DNA from: Antilocapra americana
Taxonomy: Eukaryota > Chordata > Mammalia > Artiodactyla > Antilocapridae
DNA: 64,000 bases
Direction: 5' to 3'
Assembly (NCBI GenBank): GCA_007570785.1
Contig: ML660211.1
Location: 2,781,947-2,845,946 of the forward strand
This document shows positions 36,493 through 48,850 of this stretch, in pieces. The notes beneath the pieces are model-generated. The model was not told the origin of the DNA, made no database searches, and was given only the letters and a program-made list of their open reading frames with translations. The translations under genes were made by a program, and so were the position numbers. How positions within the stretch are numbered: the first letter of the stretch is position 1; each line of letters begins with the position of its first letter.

Positions 36493-37542
36493 AAACAAAA
36501 ACTACCACCTCCTAAATCCTGAAGGCACATATGGTTCAACCTTTATAATATGTGCAACCCAGTGCATTGAGCATATTTTGTGAATCTTGTTTCTGCAATA
36601 ACCTTCTAAGTGCACAAGGCCCATGTTTTATGCATTCTTTGTTTAGTCATTCCTATCATATTTTATGGCTAAGATCACTTCCTCTTAGATTAAAAATAAA
36701 TCTTCTTTGATTGAAAGTATTAAATCTTTATTTTTCAGTAGTTTGTACCTATTAGCATATTTGAAATGAAAGAAAACAGCCCGTTCCTTCCTTTGCTATT
36801 GTAAAAGGTAATTAGATTATTTGCTAAGAAATTACTTTTCAGAATTAACTCTTCTTGGTTATTACTTTTCCCTTCAGCAGGACTTAAGTGATTTAATGTG
36901 CTTCCTGATACTTTTAGCAACCACATAAAAATTCCTTGGTGGGATGAGTCAATGTTTGCACAAATAGAACTTTAGAAATTGCAGAGACAGAATTGATACA
37001 TTTCAGAAAGTTGAAATTCTAGGAAGAAAATGTTCCTCTTAAATTATCTTATACTACAATTTTATGCTGCGATGTGACAGGAAGTAGGTTTCCATTAGCT
37101 TTCTAAGCTGCAAGTATGTTGCCTTTTGTATCGGGACAGTGACAGATCGGTATCAATGTGTTTGTACTGAAACTCAATCAGGGCAGCCACTTTATGCTGA
37201 GCCATCCTGCACTTATAATGTTATTCTTATAAATACCTCAGACTTATCCAAACTGTGCATATGTGTGTATGTGTGTGTATGATTATTAAAATAAATGGCC
37301 ACTGTGTCTTACACATGGACCCTTCTTTACCTGACTACCTTTTGTCCTTTTTCTCTCTGAGACATATAAGTCCCATGAAGAGGTGCTAGAATCATAAGTA
37401 TGAAAGATAAGGGTCCCTCTGTGCTCCTAAAAACATGTGCTCTTCCTTCTTGGACAGAATACCCAAGCTGAACCCGAACCTGCACAGCCCGTTCCTCCCC
37501 CAGTTTAAAGGAGCTGAGGTCGCAGAAGTGTTCCGGTGTTCA
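36493..37542. other. Intergenic DNA
   Basis: No gene was recognised. A short (TG)n-like tract lies near 37258-37282. Sequence at 37405-37542 is GC-richer and unassigned. Confidence 0.5.
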
Positions 37543-37878
37543 CAGACACACCTTCTTCTGCTGTGGTTTGCTTTATTGCACTTCACCAATACTGTGCTTT
37601 TGTTTTACAGACTGAAGGTTTGTGATAGCCATGCCTTGAGCAAATCAGTCAGTGCCATTTCTCTGCAGCATCATATTTTAATTACAGAATGTACATTGGG
37701 TTTTTTTGTTTTGTTTTTTAGATATAAAGCTACTACACACCTTAGTAGACTACGGTATGGTGTAAACAGAAATTTTATACACACCAAAAAAGCAGAACCT
37801 TTTGACTCCCTTTATAGTGATATTCACTTGACTACAGTGGTCTGGAACCAAACCCACAATCTCTCTAAGGTATGCTTG
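37543..37878 (-). mobile_element. Tigger1-type MITE
   Basis: Nonautonomous mariner-superfamily element ending CTAAGGTATGCTTG, the Tigger1 terminus. It contains GGTCTGGAACCAAACCCACA and GGTTTGTGATAGCCATGCC. The same family lies in RGS18 intron 4 in the opposite orientation. The left end CAGACACACCTT is degraded. Flanks read CA on both sides rather than the expected TA. Confidence 0.85.
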
Positions 37879-39404
37879 CATGTGAATCTAAGTATAAATT
37901 TGGCTCCCAAAGTGCACTCATTGTGAAGCTGCCAGCACCAGGGTCTCCCCTCAGAGCTGGCATCAATCCCCAAATTATGGTCTTTTTAATGTCTTCTGTG
38001 GATTCACAACTTGGCTTCAAGGTAGACAAGGCTATAAAAATACAGATAACTTCTCGAACATGTTTTTCTCCTATGCCCATTTCACTCGCTAACTCTTCAG
38101 CATAATTCAAGATATATTATGCTAGCATGTGAAAGATTTTGTGGGTTTGGAAGGGAGTAAGAAATAAATCTTCATGTTATTTACCTTCACACTGTGATAC
38201 TTTTTTTGATGCCAAGCAAAGGTGTGGGTGACATTTGAAGTACGGGTAGCTGATTTGGAAGAAGCCTCGTTTTACATAATTTTAGAGTCTTTTAAAAGTG
38301 TGAGTGGGTTTTGCACAGCAGGTGGTGAATGGCAGCTGTTTGGGCAGGATACAAATGAGAACACCAGACACCCCCGCATTATAAAAACAAAGTATGTTGG
38401 GGCTGATATATGACAATGCATATGAAATTACCTGTTACTTTTTTCCCCATTTTTAAAAAAGCTCTGGTTCTATTTATTCTATAGTTTGAAGGCTAAAAAT
38501 ATTTTAGATAAAATTAACAATTTACATTTTACCTAAATAAGCTCTTTCATCAATGATCTAACTATAGCTTTAAAAGTCTCAAACTTTGTACTTTTCATTT
38601 GTCATTTTGATTAGGAAAGTAATGAGGAGGGGACATTGTAATTGGAAAAACTCTGAGTTTGAGTTTGGATCTGACTTCTAATCTCATTTCAACTACCATC
38701 ACCTTAAAGTAGTTAAAACAAGAGTGGATATTTAAAATAATTTTTAATGTAAATTCTTGAAAATGTCACTTTCTGCTTCTCTGCTCAGACATTCATTTGT
38801 TCATGGAAATTTTTCAGTTTTTGCTATGTATGAGACCCTATGTTGGGTCCAAAATAGGTAAACCATAGTTAGAATCTTCAATGTGACTTTTATATGGAGA
38901 GGATAACAGAATGTAATATAAATAATCATAAATATGTATAGAGAATAATTCCATCAGAATGGGATCTATGTGTTTTTAGAATTTAGAGCATTTCCAACAT
39001 TCAATACTCAACATGTGAGAAGATGACTGTATTTATCCTGATGGATATCTAAGGGTTATTCAAAAGAAGAGAGATTGGGGGAGTCTCAGTAAACTTATGA
39101 GCAAATCTTTGGGGAATAAAAAGTACTGAATATGCGTAGAGAACTACACAATTTTCATTTCAAAGTCAGGGAATATTTAGCCAAGAGTATGTTGAGATAA
39201 GGCTGGAAAAGAATTCCACCAGTACACAGAAAGACAGAAACCATGAGATGCAGAATAAGCCAGACAAAAATTTTTCTGGACAATAAAATTAAAGAGTATC
39301 CTTGATCTAAGTAAATACTATGAACCTTGAAAATAGTGGATATTAAGCAAATATTAATTGGATAAGTGTCTTATCTCGTTTACCTTCCCAAGCAATTAAA
39401 TGAA
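37879..39404. other. Intergenic DNA with GC-rich open stretch
   Basis: An 81-codon open stretch on the minus strand (38110-37865) has no recognised family and overlaps the MITE end. MIR-like text near 38790-38850 is weak. Confidence 0.4.
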
Positions 39405-40105
39405 TTAAGAATATTCCTCAGAAAACTAAAAATAGAACTACTTTATGATCTGGAAACTCCGCTAGTGGGTGTATATTAGAAGAAAACAAAAACATTAATT
39501 CAGAAAGATACATATACCCCAGTATTCATGACAGCATTATTTAGGATTGCCAAGGTATGGAAGCCACCTATGTGTCCCATCAACAGATGGAATGGATAAA
39601 TAATATGTGGTATGTGTGTGTGTATGTGTGTGTGTGTGCATGTTATATATATAAACACACACAATGGAATATCAGCCATTTTGAATGAAATTTTGCCATT
39701 TTCAACAACATGGATGGACAGATGGATAGGGTTGGTTTTATGTTTAGTCAAATAAGTCAAACAGAGAAGAAACATACTCCATGTCATCACTTACATATGT
39801 GGAATCTAAAAAATAACAAGAATGTATTTAACAAAGCAGAAATAGACTGACAAATATAGAAAACAAACTAGTGGTTATCAGTGGGGAGGGGAAATGGGAG
39901 GATCAATGTAGGGGTAGAAGATTAAGAGGCACACCTACTGTGTATAAAATAGATTAAATACAAGGACATATTGTATAGCACAGGGAGTATAGTCAATATT
40001 TTACAGTAACTTTAAATGGAGTATAATCTATAAAATACTAAATCACTATGTTGAATATCTGGAATTAATATAATATTGTAAACCAGTTATACTTTACTTT
40101 TAAAA
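39405..40105 (+). mobile_element. Artiodactyl L1 3' copy containing a (TG)n tract
   Basis: Sense ORF2 end and 3' UTR (CCCCAGTATTCATGACAGC, TATAGCACAGGGAGTATAG, AACCAGTTATACTTTAC). A (TG)n microsatellite at about 39610-39640 has grown within it. Confidence 0.85.
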
Positions 40106-40109
40106 ATCT

Positions 40110-40270
40110 AAAAAGTAAATGATGTAGGAATAATTATTTTCATTTTATAGATGAGAAAATTTATGAGTAAACAGCAATTAGCATCTTGGACAAATTCACA
40201 TAATAGTATGTTTTGAAGCAGAGATTTTAAGTCTACTTCATTGTCCTCTGGTTGCTATCTCATAACCACT
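40110..40270 (-). repeat. MIR SINE, old
   Basis: Antisense MIR-like ATTTTATAGATGAGAAAAT and a gap-rich ACAGCAATTAGCATCTTGG stretch. Diverged. Confidence 0.5.
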
Positions 40271-41033
40271 CCACACTCCTTTGTATTTGAGGAAGGGAAT
40301 ACAAATGCCATAATAGTTATAAGTTCAAAGCCATACTTGTCACTAAAGAACTAAAGTGTAAAGCAGAGAAACTAATTGAGGGGACTGATGCATCAGAGCC
40401 AATGTTAGATCTAAAACAAGAGAGATTTGTTTCACACTTGGTAACTTACTGCTCTGAGGGTAGGTACAGTTTTACTTGATACTGATAGCTTTCCAAGCTT
40501 GAATATCGGAGTGGATTGCCATTTCTTACTCTGACTCTGGGGTTGGGAAAGTAACCTGGACAGATAATTAGAACAGTCTTAATTGTTATCATAATATTTC
40601 AGACTGTCTTCACTAAGTAAATTAACTTGCATACAACTGAGAGTTTGGGTCATGACTGTCATGAGGTCTCCTTGTCTGGTCTCTTCAGTCTAACTGATCT
40701 GTTTCCATCTGTGGTAAACATATTAAATTATTCTGACTTATGATTTCCAGAAGACAATAAAAGGATAAGTTGAAATGGATAGAATCCACATTTTAAATTA
40801 AAAAAAAAAGATACTGCCATTTAAATAGTTAAATATATATAAGCACATAAGTATGCATTAATACCATATATATAAAAATACTATAAAAATGAGATATTCT
40901 TATAAACAAATGTGCAAGCTTCTCAATACAGACATCATGAGACACACCCCCAATCTGGATGTGGTTCATTTTAACTCAGTTACCAATCACTCAGTGAAAC
41001 ATACACATCGTTCTGCTGACATACTTAAAGTAT

Positions 41034-41253
41034 TGAAAGTGAAAGAAAGTTTTAGTTGCTCAGTCGTGTCAGACTCTTTGCCACTCCATGGACTATAGCC
41101 TGCCAGGCTCCTCTGTCCATGGAATTTTCCAAGCAAGAAGACTGGAGTGGGTTGCCATTTCCTTCTCCAGGGGATCTTCCTGACCCAGGGATCAAATCCG
41201 GGTCTCCTGCATTATTGCAAGCAGACTCTTTACCACTTGAGCCACCAGGGAAA
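41034..41253 (-). repeat. Bov-tA SINE with 9-bp TSD
   Basis: Antisense copy from AGTTGCTCAGTCGTGTCAG to GAGCCACCAGGGAAA. TTAAAGTAT flanks it at 41025-41033 and 41254-41262. Confidence 0.93.
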
Positions 41254-41477
41254 TTAAAGTATATTTTATAGTAAATAGAAATACACATATTTTACATTAA
41301 AGAGGCTACTCAATGAACTGTACAACTGAAAAAAAAATCTCTTTTTAGATCTAAACACTCAGCTTATAAATGAAATACAGACCAACATACCCTATCCTGA
41401 CACCCCTACCTTTATCACATGAAAAAAACTCGGTACTTCAGTAAATTTTTTTTTTTTCTAAATAAATGTATTCTGTG

Positions 41478-41600
41478 TACTCATTCATGCAATTGGTATT
41501 CACTTTGTATCAGTGTGAGTCAGGCACATGACAGGTTTTTATATATGTCGTATCATTTATAACTTATCCTAAAATTATAAAACTGAAATTACAGTACCCC
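41478..41600 (-). repeat. MIR SINE, old
   Basis: Antisense MIR-like ATTCACTTTGTATCAGTG, GTCAGGCACATGACAGG and an ATCATTTATAACTTATCC core. Confidence 0.5.
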
Positions 41601-43062
41601 CACACTGTGGCCAGGGAGCAGAGCCAATGTGATTAGGCAGAAGTCCTTGGGGAGGGTGTCCTTCCAGAGAGGAGGAGGTAGTCCCTGGGGAGGAAGCTCT
41701 TTGCATGCTTCCTGCGTCCTCTTCTTCTTTCTGTTAGGCAGGCAGACATCAGAGGCTTCAGCTTGTTGCAACCTTGGGGACAAAGGCAAACGAGAAGGAA
41801 ATCAAGCAAAAAGATGAAAGGAGTCTAGCCCACAGATGTGCTATTCAGCCTTCAGAGCAGCCCTTGCCTGCTTATTCAGACAGAAAAAGGAAGTTGGCTT
41901 AGCCAGTGTTAATTTTTGACAAATAATGTGATTACACAGATAGAAACTGAAAGGCTAGCATAAAACATGGGGATGAGCGACTCCAACACTAGTTATATTT
42001 TCCGATTTTGCCAAGTGGTTCATATCCTTAAGGAACTTGAATTTCATGGAAGAAAATACAAGTAAACAGGCAGAGTGATGGTGGCTAGTATATTACTACT
42101 AGAACTACTATACAGGGAGTCTCATAAACACTTTTTTATAGGGTCCTGGATTTGGCAGAATTAACCTTAGAAGAATTCCTTTACTCTTCTGCCACCTCTT
42201 AACTTTCTACTCATCCTCCTTGAATGTGTGTCTCATAATAGATGAGATAAAATTTCATCACAGGGTAAAGAAAGAAAATGTTCAAAAAGACCAGAAAAAA
42301 AGCAAGCCTTTACATCAAAGAAGTTTGCTTCCTAAATTCACGTTTGTTTTTCAAATTTGTTTCCAGAGATCACAGAATCATTTTAAAAGTTAATTATTTT
42401 AGTATACATTAAGAAATTGTTCAAAAGATCAGATAGTGTCATGAAAGCTACTTATAAAACTGTTTTTTACTATGCATTAACTTCCAAGTGACAATTACAG
42501 TAGATGTTTCTAGAAATGTCAACTGCTTTCTGGTTTAGATTCACTCCATAGCACCAATAAGTAGCTTCTAATTGACATTTTACTTTTTTGCTTCAAGCTC
42601 AAGACAGATGGGTGTATATATGTGTGATATGAAAAGCTTGTTTTCCCGATATTCTTTTTCAAGTCAAATCATAGTCAGGTTCCATTGGACTTTTGTGAAA
42701 AGGTGTGTGTTTATTCTTTATTTTTAGTGTTTTTTTCTGTCTCTAATTGCAACCTGACTGAGGTTTTTGCATCCTGGAGTCACTAAGTATATGGCAGCTG
42801 GCAAATGGAAATTAGAATTTCAATATATGAATTGTATCTTTTGGAGGCTTACAGAAATTGTTGGTAAAACAATAATAAAGTGATTAGACAACACTACAAA
42901 TTGACATCTATCTTGGGAATTCTAAGGGTGAAGATTAAAGCTAAGGTCAAATATAAGATTGTATTTTAATTTACTATACTGATTGAAATGATAAAACCAT
43001 GATCAATTATGAGTCTGATGCCTGTTGAAATCAAGGCTACAAAGATGCTTGTGAGAATGTCT
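41601..43062. other. Intergenic DNA, nothing recognised
   Basis: No clear transposon or gene in about 1.4 kb. A GC-richer patch lies at 41600-41820 without a domain-bearing ORF. Confidence 0.5.
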
Positions 43063-43207
43063 TTTTTAAATTAATTTAATTTTTATTGAAGGATAATTGC
43101 TTTACAGAATTTTGCTGTTTTCTGTCAAACCTCAACATGAATGAGGCATAGGTATACATATATCCCCTCCCTTTTGAAACTCCCTCCCATCCCCCTTTTG
43201 ATATCTA
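43063..43207 (-). mobile_element. L1 3' UTR fragment
   Basis: Antisense L1 3' end (TTTATTGAAGGATAATTGC, then CTCCCTCCCATCCCCC). Related to the L1_BT tails but older. Confidence 0.85.
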
Positions 43208-44017
43208 GGATAATCAATGCCTAACAGATTTTAAAAGATGGAGGAAGATACTCGATCTGATGAAGAAACTAAAAATTGTCTGTTCTTAAATAAATAGAAC
43301 ACTAGGGCAATATACATGGATAAGAGTGATTCTATAAGTAAGTGCCTTTTGTTAACAGTAATCTTGTTTAACATTTGTAAAACATGCTTCCTTCAAGAGG
43401 CTTAGGTGCTTTTTTCAAATCGTTGTTACTCTTTCACAGTAACTTCATGAAAAATGAAACAGATCTCCTGTCTAAAAATGTCATTGGCAAAAGGAATTTT
43501 CTCTGTGGGAATAAATGACCTAACATTGAATAAACACCCACCCCTCCAAAATCTATTGCTTCCTTTCTCTGCTGCAAAGTGTACAGTCAGATCAATTCCC
43601 CATCGAACTTTGCACTGATGTGAAATTGTCTGATGTATTTAGTCAATTTGGGGCATAACATTTTAAAAATAAGTAGTCGATCATGTCTAATTTATCGGTT
43701 TATGTATCACCAGCAGTTCTTATATGTTCGTGATATATAATAGTTGTTCAATAAATATTTAATAGTTGAATTAGTATCAGATGATAACTATATAAATGCC
43801 ATGAAAGATGTGTGCATAAAGGGTTTAGAAGTTTAAAGAAAATGTATTTCTGTTTTTGTTGTTACCACAGACTTAGCAGTAGGTATGGACTCTGGGTAGG
43901 GCTCACCTAAGTTCTTTGTGCAGAGTCACATGGCTGAAATGATGGTACTGGCCTGGGTTGTGTAACTATCGGAGTGACTATTCCATCATAGTTTGCCGTA
44001 TAATATGACCCAGTCCA

Positions 44018-44228
44018 GCTTCCCTAGTGGTCAGTGGTGAATAATCTACCTGCCAAGCAGGAGATATGGGTTCAATCCCTGGGTTGGAAAAATTCCTTGA
44101 AGAGAGAAATGGCAACCCATCCAATATTCTTGCCTGGGAAATCCCGTGGACAGAGGAGCCTGGTGAACTACAGTCCATGGGGTTGCAAATGGCTCAGACA
44201 CAACTTAGCAACTAAACAACAGCAACAG
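44018..44228 (+). repeat. Bov-tA SINE
   Basis: Sense copy with the tRNA-like head GCTTCCCTAGTGGTCAGTGG, B-box-like GGTTCAATCCC and tail AACTAAACAACAGCAAC. Confidence 0.92.
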
Positions 44229-44357
44229 TACCCAACCCAGGGAGTCAGTACACATTTCATGTACAAGTTATACTCACATTCAAGGGTACATGGTTTTAGA
44301 AGACCTGTACACCAGGCAGCGAGAGTCATGAAATCGTCATTTAAATATTGTTACCCT

Positions 44358-44571
44358 TTCTTCCCTGGTGGCTCAGACGGTAAAGCGTCTGCCTACAATG
44401 CGGGAGACCTGGGTTCAATCCCTGGGTCGGGAATATCTCCTGGAGAAGGAAATGGCACCCCACTCCAGTACTCTTGCCTGGAAAATCCCATGGATGGAGG
44501 AGCCTGGTAGGCTACAGTCCAGGGGTTGCAAAGAGTTGGACGTGACTGAGCGACTTCACTCACTCACTCAC
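44358..44571 (+). repeat. Bov-tA SINE
   Basis: Sense copy starting TCTTCCCTGGTGGCTCAGAC and ending in a (CACT)n tail. Confidence 0.93.
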
Positions 44572-44689
44572 CGTTTCTTCACTTCTATCATCTTTCAAGA
44601 ATGGGAGTAAGGAAAGAAGATGGCAGTTCTTCTCTACCTGTGATTCAGCTATTTGCAAATCGGCCTGTTCCATGGAATAAGAGCTACAT

Positions 44690-44910
44690 GTATTGAGTGC
44701 TTATTATGTGTCAGACATCTGTCTGAATTATTTCAATAGATCAGCTCATTCCCTCCTCCAGAAACTGTAAGGGAGAGACATTACTATCTCATTTATAGTT
44801 GGAAAACAGTCACAAAGAGGTTATGTTGTTTGTCAGAATCCAAACATTGTTAAGTGGCTAGGATAGAATACTGTGCTTAATACATATTATACCCTCAATA
44901 AATGTATTAA
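44690..44910 (-). repeat. MIR SINE
   Basis: Antisense MIR: TATTGAGTGCTTATTATGTG, ATCTCATTTATAGTTGG, CACAAAGAGGTTATG and GTTAAGTGGCTAGGATAG. Confidence 0.75.
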
Positions 44911-44912
44911 GT

Positions 44913-45026
44913 GGGAATTCCCTGGTGGTCCAGTGGTTAGGACTCTGTGCTTCTACTACAGGGGATGTGGTTTCGATCCCTGGTTGGGGAACTAAGATTC
45001 CTTCAAGCTGTGCTAACGTGCCCCCA
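44913..45026 (+). repeat. CHR-type tRNA-derived SINE
   Basis: Head GGGAATTCCCTGGTGGTCC, A-box-like CCAGTGGTTAGGACTC, B-box-like GGTTTCGATCCC, and GGTTGGGGAACTAAGATTCC. Confidence 0.92.
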
Positions 45027-45801
45027 AAGAATGTCTTTAATAATTTGATTATTATTTAGGATTACTGGAAAAAATAGTATGGAAAACCAAAGAGGACATG
45101 AATACGTATATTTACTAAACAAACATTGTTACTGCTGAAGTATAAAATCAAATCAGGAAAGAACTTCTAAGACACAGTAACTTCTGTTTAGCAGTGCTTA
45201 TCATAGTGCTGTCCAACATTTTAGCATATCAACTAAGAAAACCCAGGGGAAAGAAAGGACAAAATCTTAAAATAAAAGCAAACAACACTGGGTAAAATCT
45301 CCATTGTGTTTGAGAAAGAAAATAGTGGATGAAAAGCATGTAACCCAGGTTTCATTTAATGACATAACCTGACTTTGACCTTATGGTAAAGAAGTTAACT
45401 AAACATCATTCAACAAGGTGCTTTGTTTCTCTCAAAGCTTGGATTTGCTTCTTCCAGTAGGAACCCGGGAGTGGTCTTTCCGGTTCTCAGGGGCTGATTG
45501 TCAAGTAGCCCCGGTTCTGAGTCTTTTCTCCATCTCTTATCCCCAGGCCCTCACCCGCCAAGGACTGATTATCCCCTCAAACACACTCGATTCATCTGGG
45601 CAGAGGTTGCAAAGTCCAACAAATACCAGGAATCCGGACTCCATGTCAGGGTTGTTCTCATAGGGCTGGGTGGTTGGGGGATGTGAGAGGAAGCTGTAGG
45701 AGGCATAGAGGGGTTGTCAGAGGTTTTACACCCAAATGCTCCAGGAAGGAACCAGGGGGCCAGATAGGCCATGCAGTGTGCTTTCAATTTCACGCTTTCT
45801 T
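45027..45801. other. Intergenic DNA, partly GC-rich
   Basis: The section 45418-45790 is GC-richer, with overlapping short ORFs on both strands but no family features. No repeat was recognised. Confidence 0.45.
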
Positions 45802-45852
45802 TTTTTCTTTTTTTAAAATTAATTTATTTTTTTTTAATTGGAGGCCAGTTAC
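45802..45852 (-). mobile_element. Short L1 3' tail
   Basis: Poly(T)-led antisense L1 terminus (TTTTTTTTTAATTGGAGGCC) directly joined to the BovB. Confidence 0.7.
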
Positions 45853-46212
45853 TGCATGCTTTCAAACTGTGATGCTGCAAAAGACTCTTGAGAGTTCCTT
45901 GGACTGCAAAGAGATCAAACCAGTCAATCCTAAGGGAAATCAAACCCTAAATATTCACTGGAAGCTGAAGCTCCAGAACTTTGGCCGTCTGATGAAAAAA
46001 GATGATTGAAAGGTCATTGGCAAAGAACCTGATGCTGGGAAAAATTGCAGCAGAAGGAGAAGGGGACAACAGAGGATGAGATGGTTGGATGGTATCACTG
46101 ACTCAGCAGAGATGGGTTTGAGCAAACTGTGGGAGATGGTGAAGGACAGGGAAGCCTGGCATGTTGCAGTCCATGGGTCACAGTTGGAAACGACCAAGTG
46201 ACTGAACAACAA
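45853..46212 (+). mobile_element. BovB LINE 3' fragment
   Basis: Sense copy from GCTTTCAAACTGTGATGCTG to AAGTGACTGAACAACAACA. Confidence 0.9.
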
Positions 46213-48850
46213 CAAGAAACTCAGGTCAGTGGAGAATAGGATCATGTTTCTGAATTAATATTTTGTAAGATCTGTTACAAAATTTTAATAAATTCACATG
46301 CTCAATCGAGTTCAAGAAAATTACTCTTCTTTATCAAGAAACATAGAAGATTATTAGTTATTTTAATTTAAAGGGAGTAGAGTAGCGATCAGTTGAGTAA
46401 CCCTGAGATGATAATTCTCTGACACTTTTATAGTCATTTGATTTTGAGATAAAGAAGCAAAAGATCACTAGATGTCTGCCATGCTCTTGAATTGGAGTGT
46501 AATATGAGTAAGAATCCTGTTCAAATAGATAAACACAGGACATAGCTATAAAGAAGCACATGTTGGTTGCCATGGTTAAAAAAATACTAGTGTAAGTTTG
46601 GTGAGATGCAAAGAGGTAATCAGGATAAACAAAGCCAGCTTAGAATTACTTGATTAGTAGAACACTACATAGAGAATTGTGTTAAGAGTTGACCAATAGC
46701 ATTGATAAACATTTTCTAAAGCCAATGAACATATGGAGGCAAATTCTAAGAATTTATTATGCTACAGGATTGTGTCTTTATGTCTCTTAGGATGAGAATA
46801 TGTTAGTTGACATCATCAAAAAAAAGTTTGTTGCAATTGTTGAGCTGTTTCCTCTAATAATTACGCTTTTAGCCCTGAGGTTGGCGCTTAAAAGCTTAAA
46901 TTATGAATATTTCACATTATATTATTTTCATATTCCTCATACATACCTCATGCAAATTAGCTCTCTTTTAGGCTCACACCGACCTTTACCTCGTTGATGG
47001 AAATTAAATTGTAAAATGAATCTGCTTAGGAAAATCATTTTCAGAAAGTATTACTTCCTCTGTGTTGTTGAAGTTTCAGAGAAGCTTTTAGCATGCCAAG
47101 TCACCAATCCCAGTATATAATGAAATAAAAATCTAGACAATTGGTAAAAAAATATGATGTTATGTTTTTCTCAGGATGAAAATGAAATAACTCAAAATAT
47201 TGGAATACAGCAGAAAAGAAAAAAGTGCCTGCAACAATTAGCTGTGACTATTCTCAGAATTTTAGGATGCTTTTCATACCGTAAACAAGCATACTTGATT
47301 TTTTCTTCAGGCTGTTTGCAATTAATGAGGCACATATAAAGAAAAAGACATATTGATTCTGTAAATTTCTGAGAATCCTCAATTTGTACTTCTAAAATAG
47401 TATATATTCATAGTTTAAGAAACAAAAAAATACCTGAAATATCTGAAAAGAAAGATGTGTTTTTGCATGTAGTTGTTACAAATAATCAACTATTTTCTGT
47501 TTTATCTGTGAGTGCTTTTAGAGTAATTTTTAAATCTCTTATGATTTCTGAGGGAAATAAAACTGCAAGTTGTATATTTTCTGTTCACAGAGTCTCATTT
47601 GCCTCCTAAAATTCACAAAAGTACCTTATGATGTCTGGTGGCAGTCAAGTCTTGTATGCTAAAAAAGGAGAAAAAGTTTGGGCTTCTCATGCATCACTTA
47701 TTTTAAATTCACATTGCATCTTATTCTCAAAACTCTAAAATCATATTACATGGACTTTACTTCCTTTATATAAACATCCTGATTCAATTTTCATACTGAA
47801 GTGTTTTTGAATGTAATGTCATGCCTAGAATCAAAAATAGAAGCATTGGTGTTTTATTTTTGCACCCAGTAATTTGGTTTTTAAGCCAGGTTTACAAGGA
47901 ACAGACCTATAAAGAGAGTTTATAGATTTCAGAATAATCTCAGCAACTAATTACTTAGTTTAGGAAGTAAAAGTCTAAGAGATAAAATAGCCAATGTATA
48001 AAAGCCCATGAAACTCAATCAATTTGTTAGAAATTTTAATTTTAAAAAAGTGGAAGAAAGAATAATTACATATAAAGCAGTAAGATAGTTAAGCTGTTGA
48101 CTTCAGGGTTTATAAAACAAAAAGCATAAGTATATTCAATAACTGCTTAATAAAGTCTATGATTAAGTTACATATAACTTGTTAATACATGTACAAGTCT
48201 TTCCTATTTGAGAATATTTTCATAGAGATTAATTATCTGGTTCTCCCAGAATCTCCAAACTTTCTTTCACTTTTATGTTGAAGCCTAATTTTCCTTCTAG
48301 GTAATTCATTGTTTTTCTATGATTTTAAACATTCTTTTACTTTACATAAAATGATGAGCAACTTTAAAAGGATATATTCATCAAAAACTTTCAGATGTCT
48401 GATTGAGATTTTGCATTTGGTATCTGAGCCTTTTTTTTTTTTTCTTTTTTCTTCTTCTTCTAAATGTGAAGTCTGGTCTGAATCATGTTTTGAAGGGATT
48501 TAAGCAGAACCCTCATTTATATTTTTGCTAAACCCTCAGTCTTATGACATGGAAGAGAAAAATTAAGTTTTGCGATCAAAATTTACAATTTAAGTTTTTG
48601 CTTTCTATACTATTAACCAGTAATAGTTGTTCCCACATTTATTCTAAAAATGTATTTGAGACTTGAAAGCAAATCTATGTAACATATATAAAGTAGTTAA
48701 AAAGAAACAATAGACCTTTTAAAATAAAACAAAGACCAACGGCTCTAATTAGGTCTTATGAAAATTAATCAGTAAGATATAGAAAAATTAGGGTGGTTCT
48801 ATTTAAAAGTAAATTTCAGAGATCAACTCATTTAGTATTGTTATTGTTGT
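46213..48850. other. Repeat-poor intergenic stretch
   Basis: About 2.6 kb with no ruminant-specific or other recognisable transposon. The reading frames are short and lack motifs. Confidence 0.5.

Noticed and set aside
37435..37926. 163-codon plus-strand ORF
   Set aside because: Most of it is a Tigger1-type MITE read through; flanking parts have no recognised domain.
37865..38110. 81-codon minus-strand open stretch
   Set aside because: It partly overlaps the MITE end, and the remainder matched no family I know; too little for a gene or pseudogene call.
44358..44571. Possible tRNA gene from A- and B-box-like motifs
   Set aside because: The motifs belong to tRNA-derived Bov-tA SINEs; no tRNA cloverleaf or anticodon arm can be supported.
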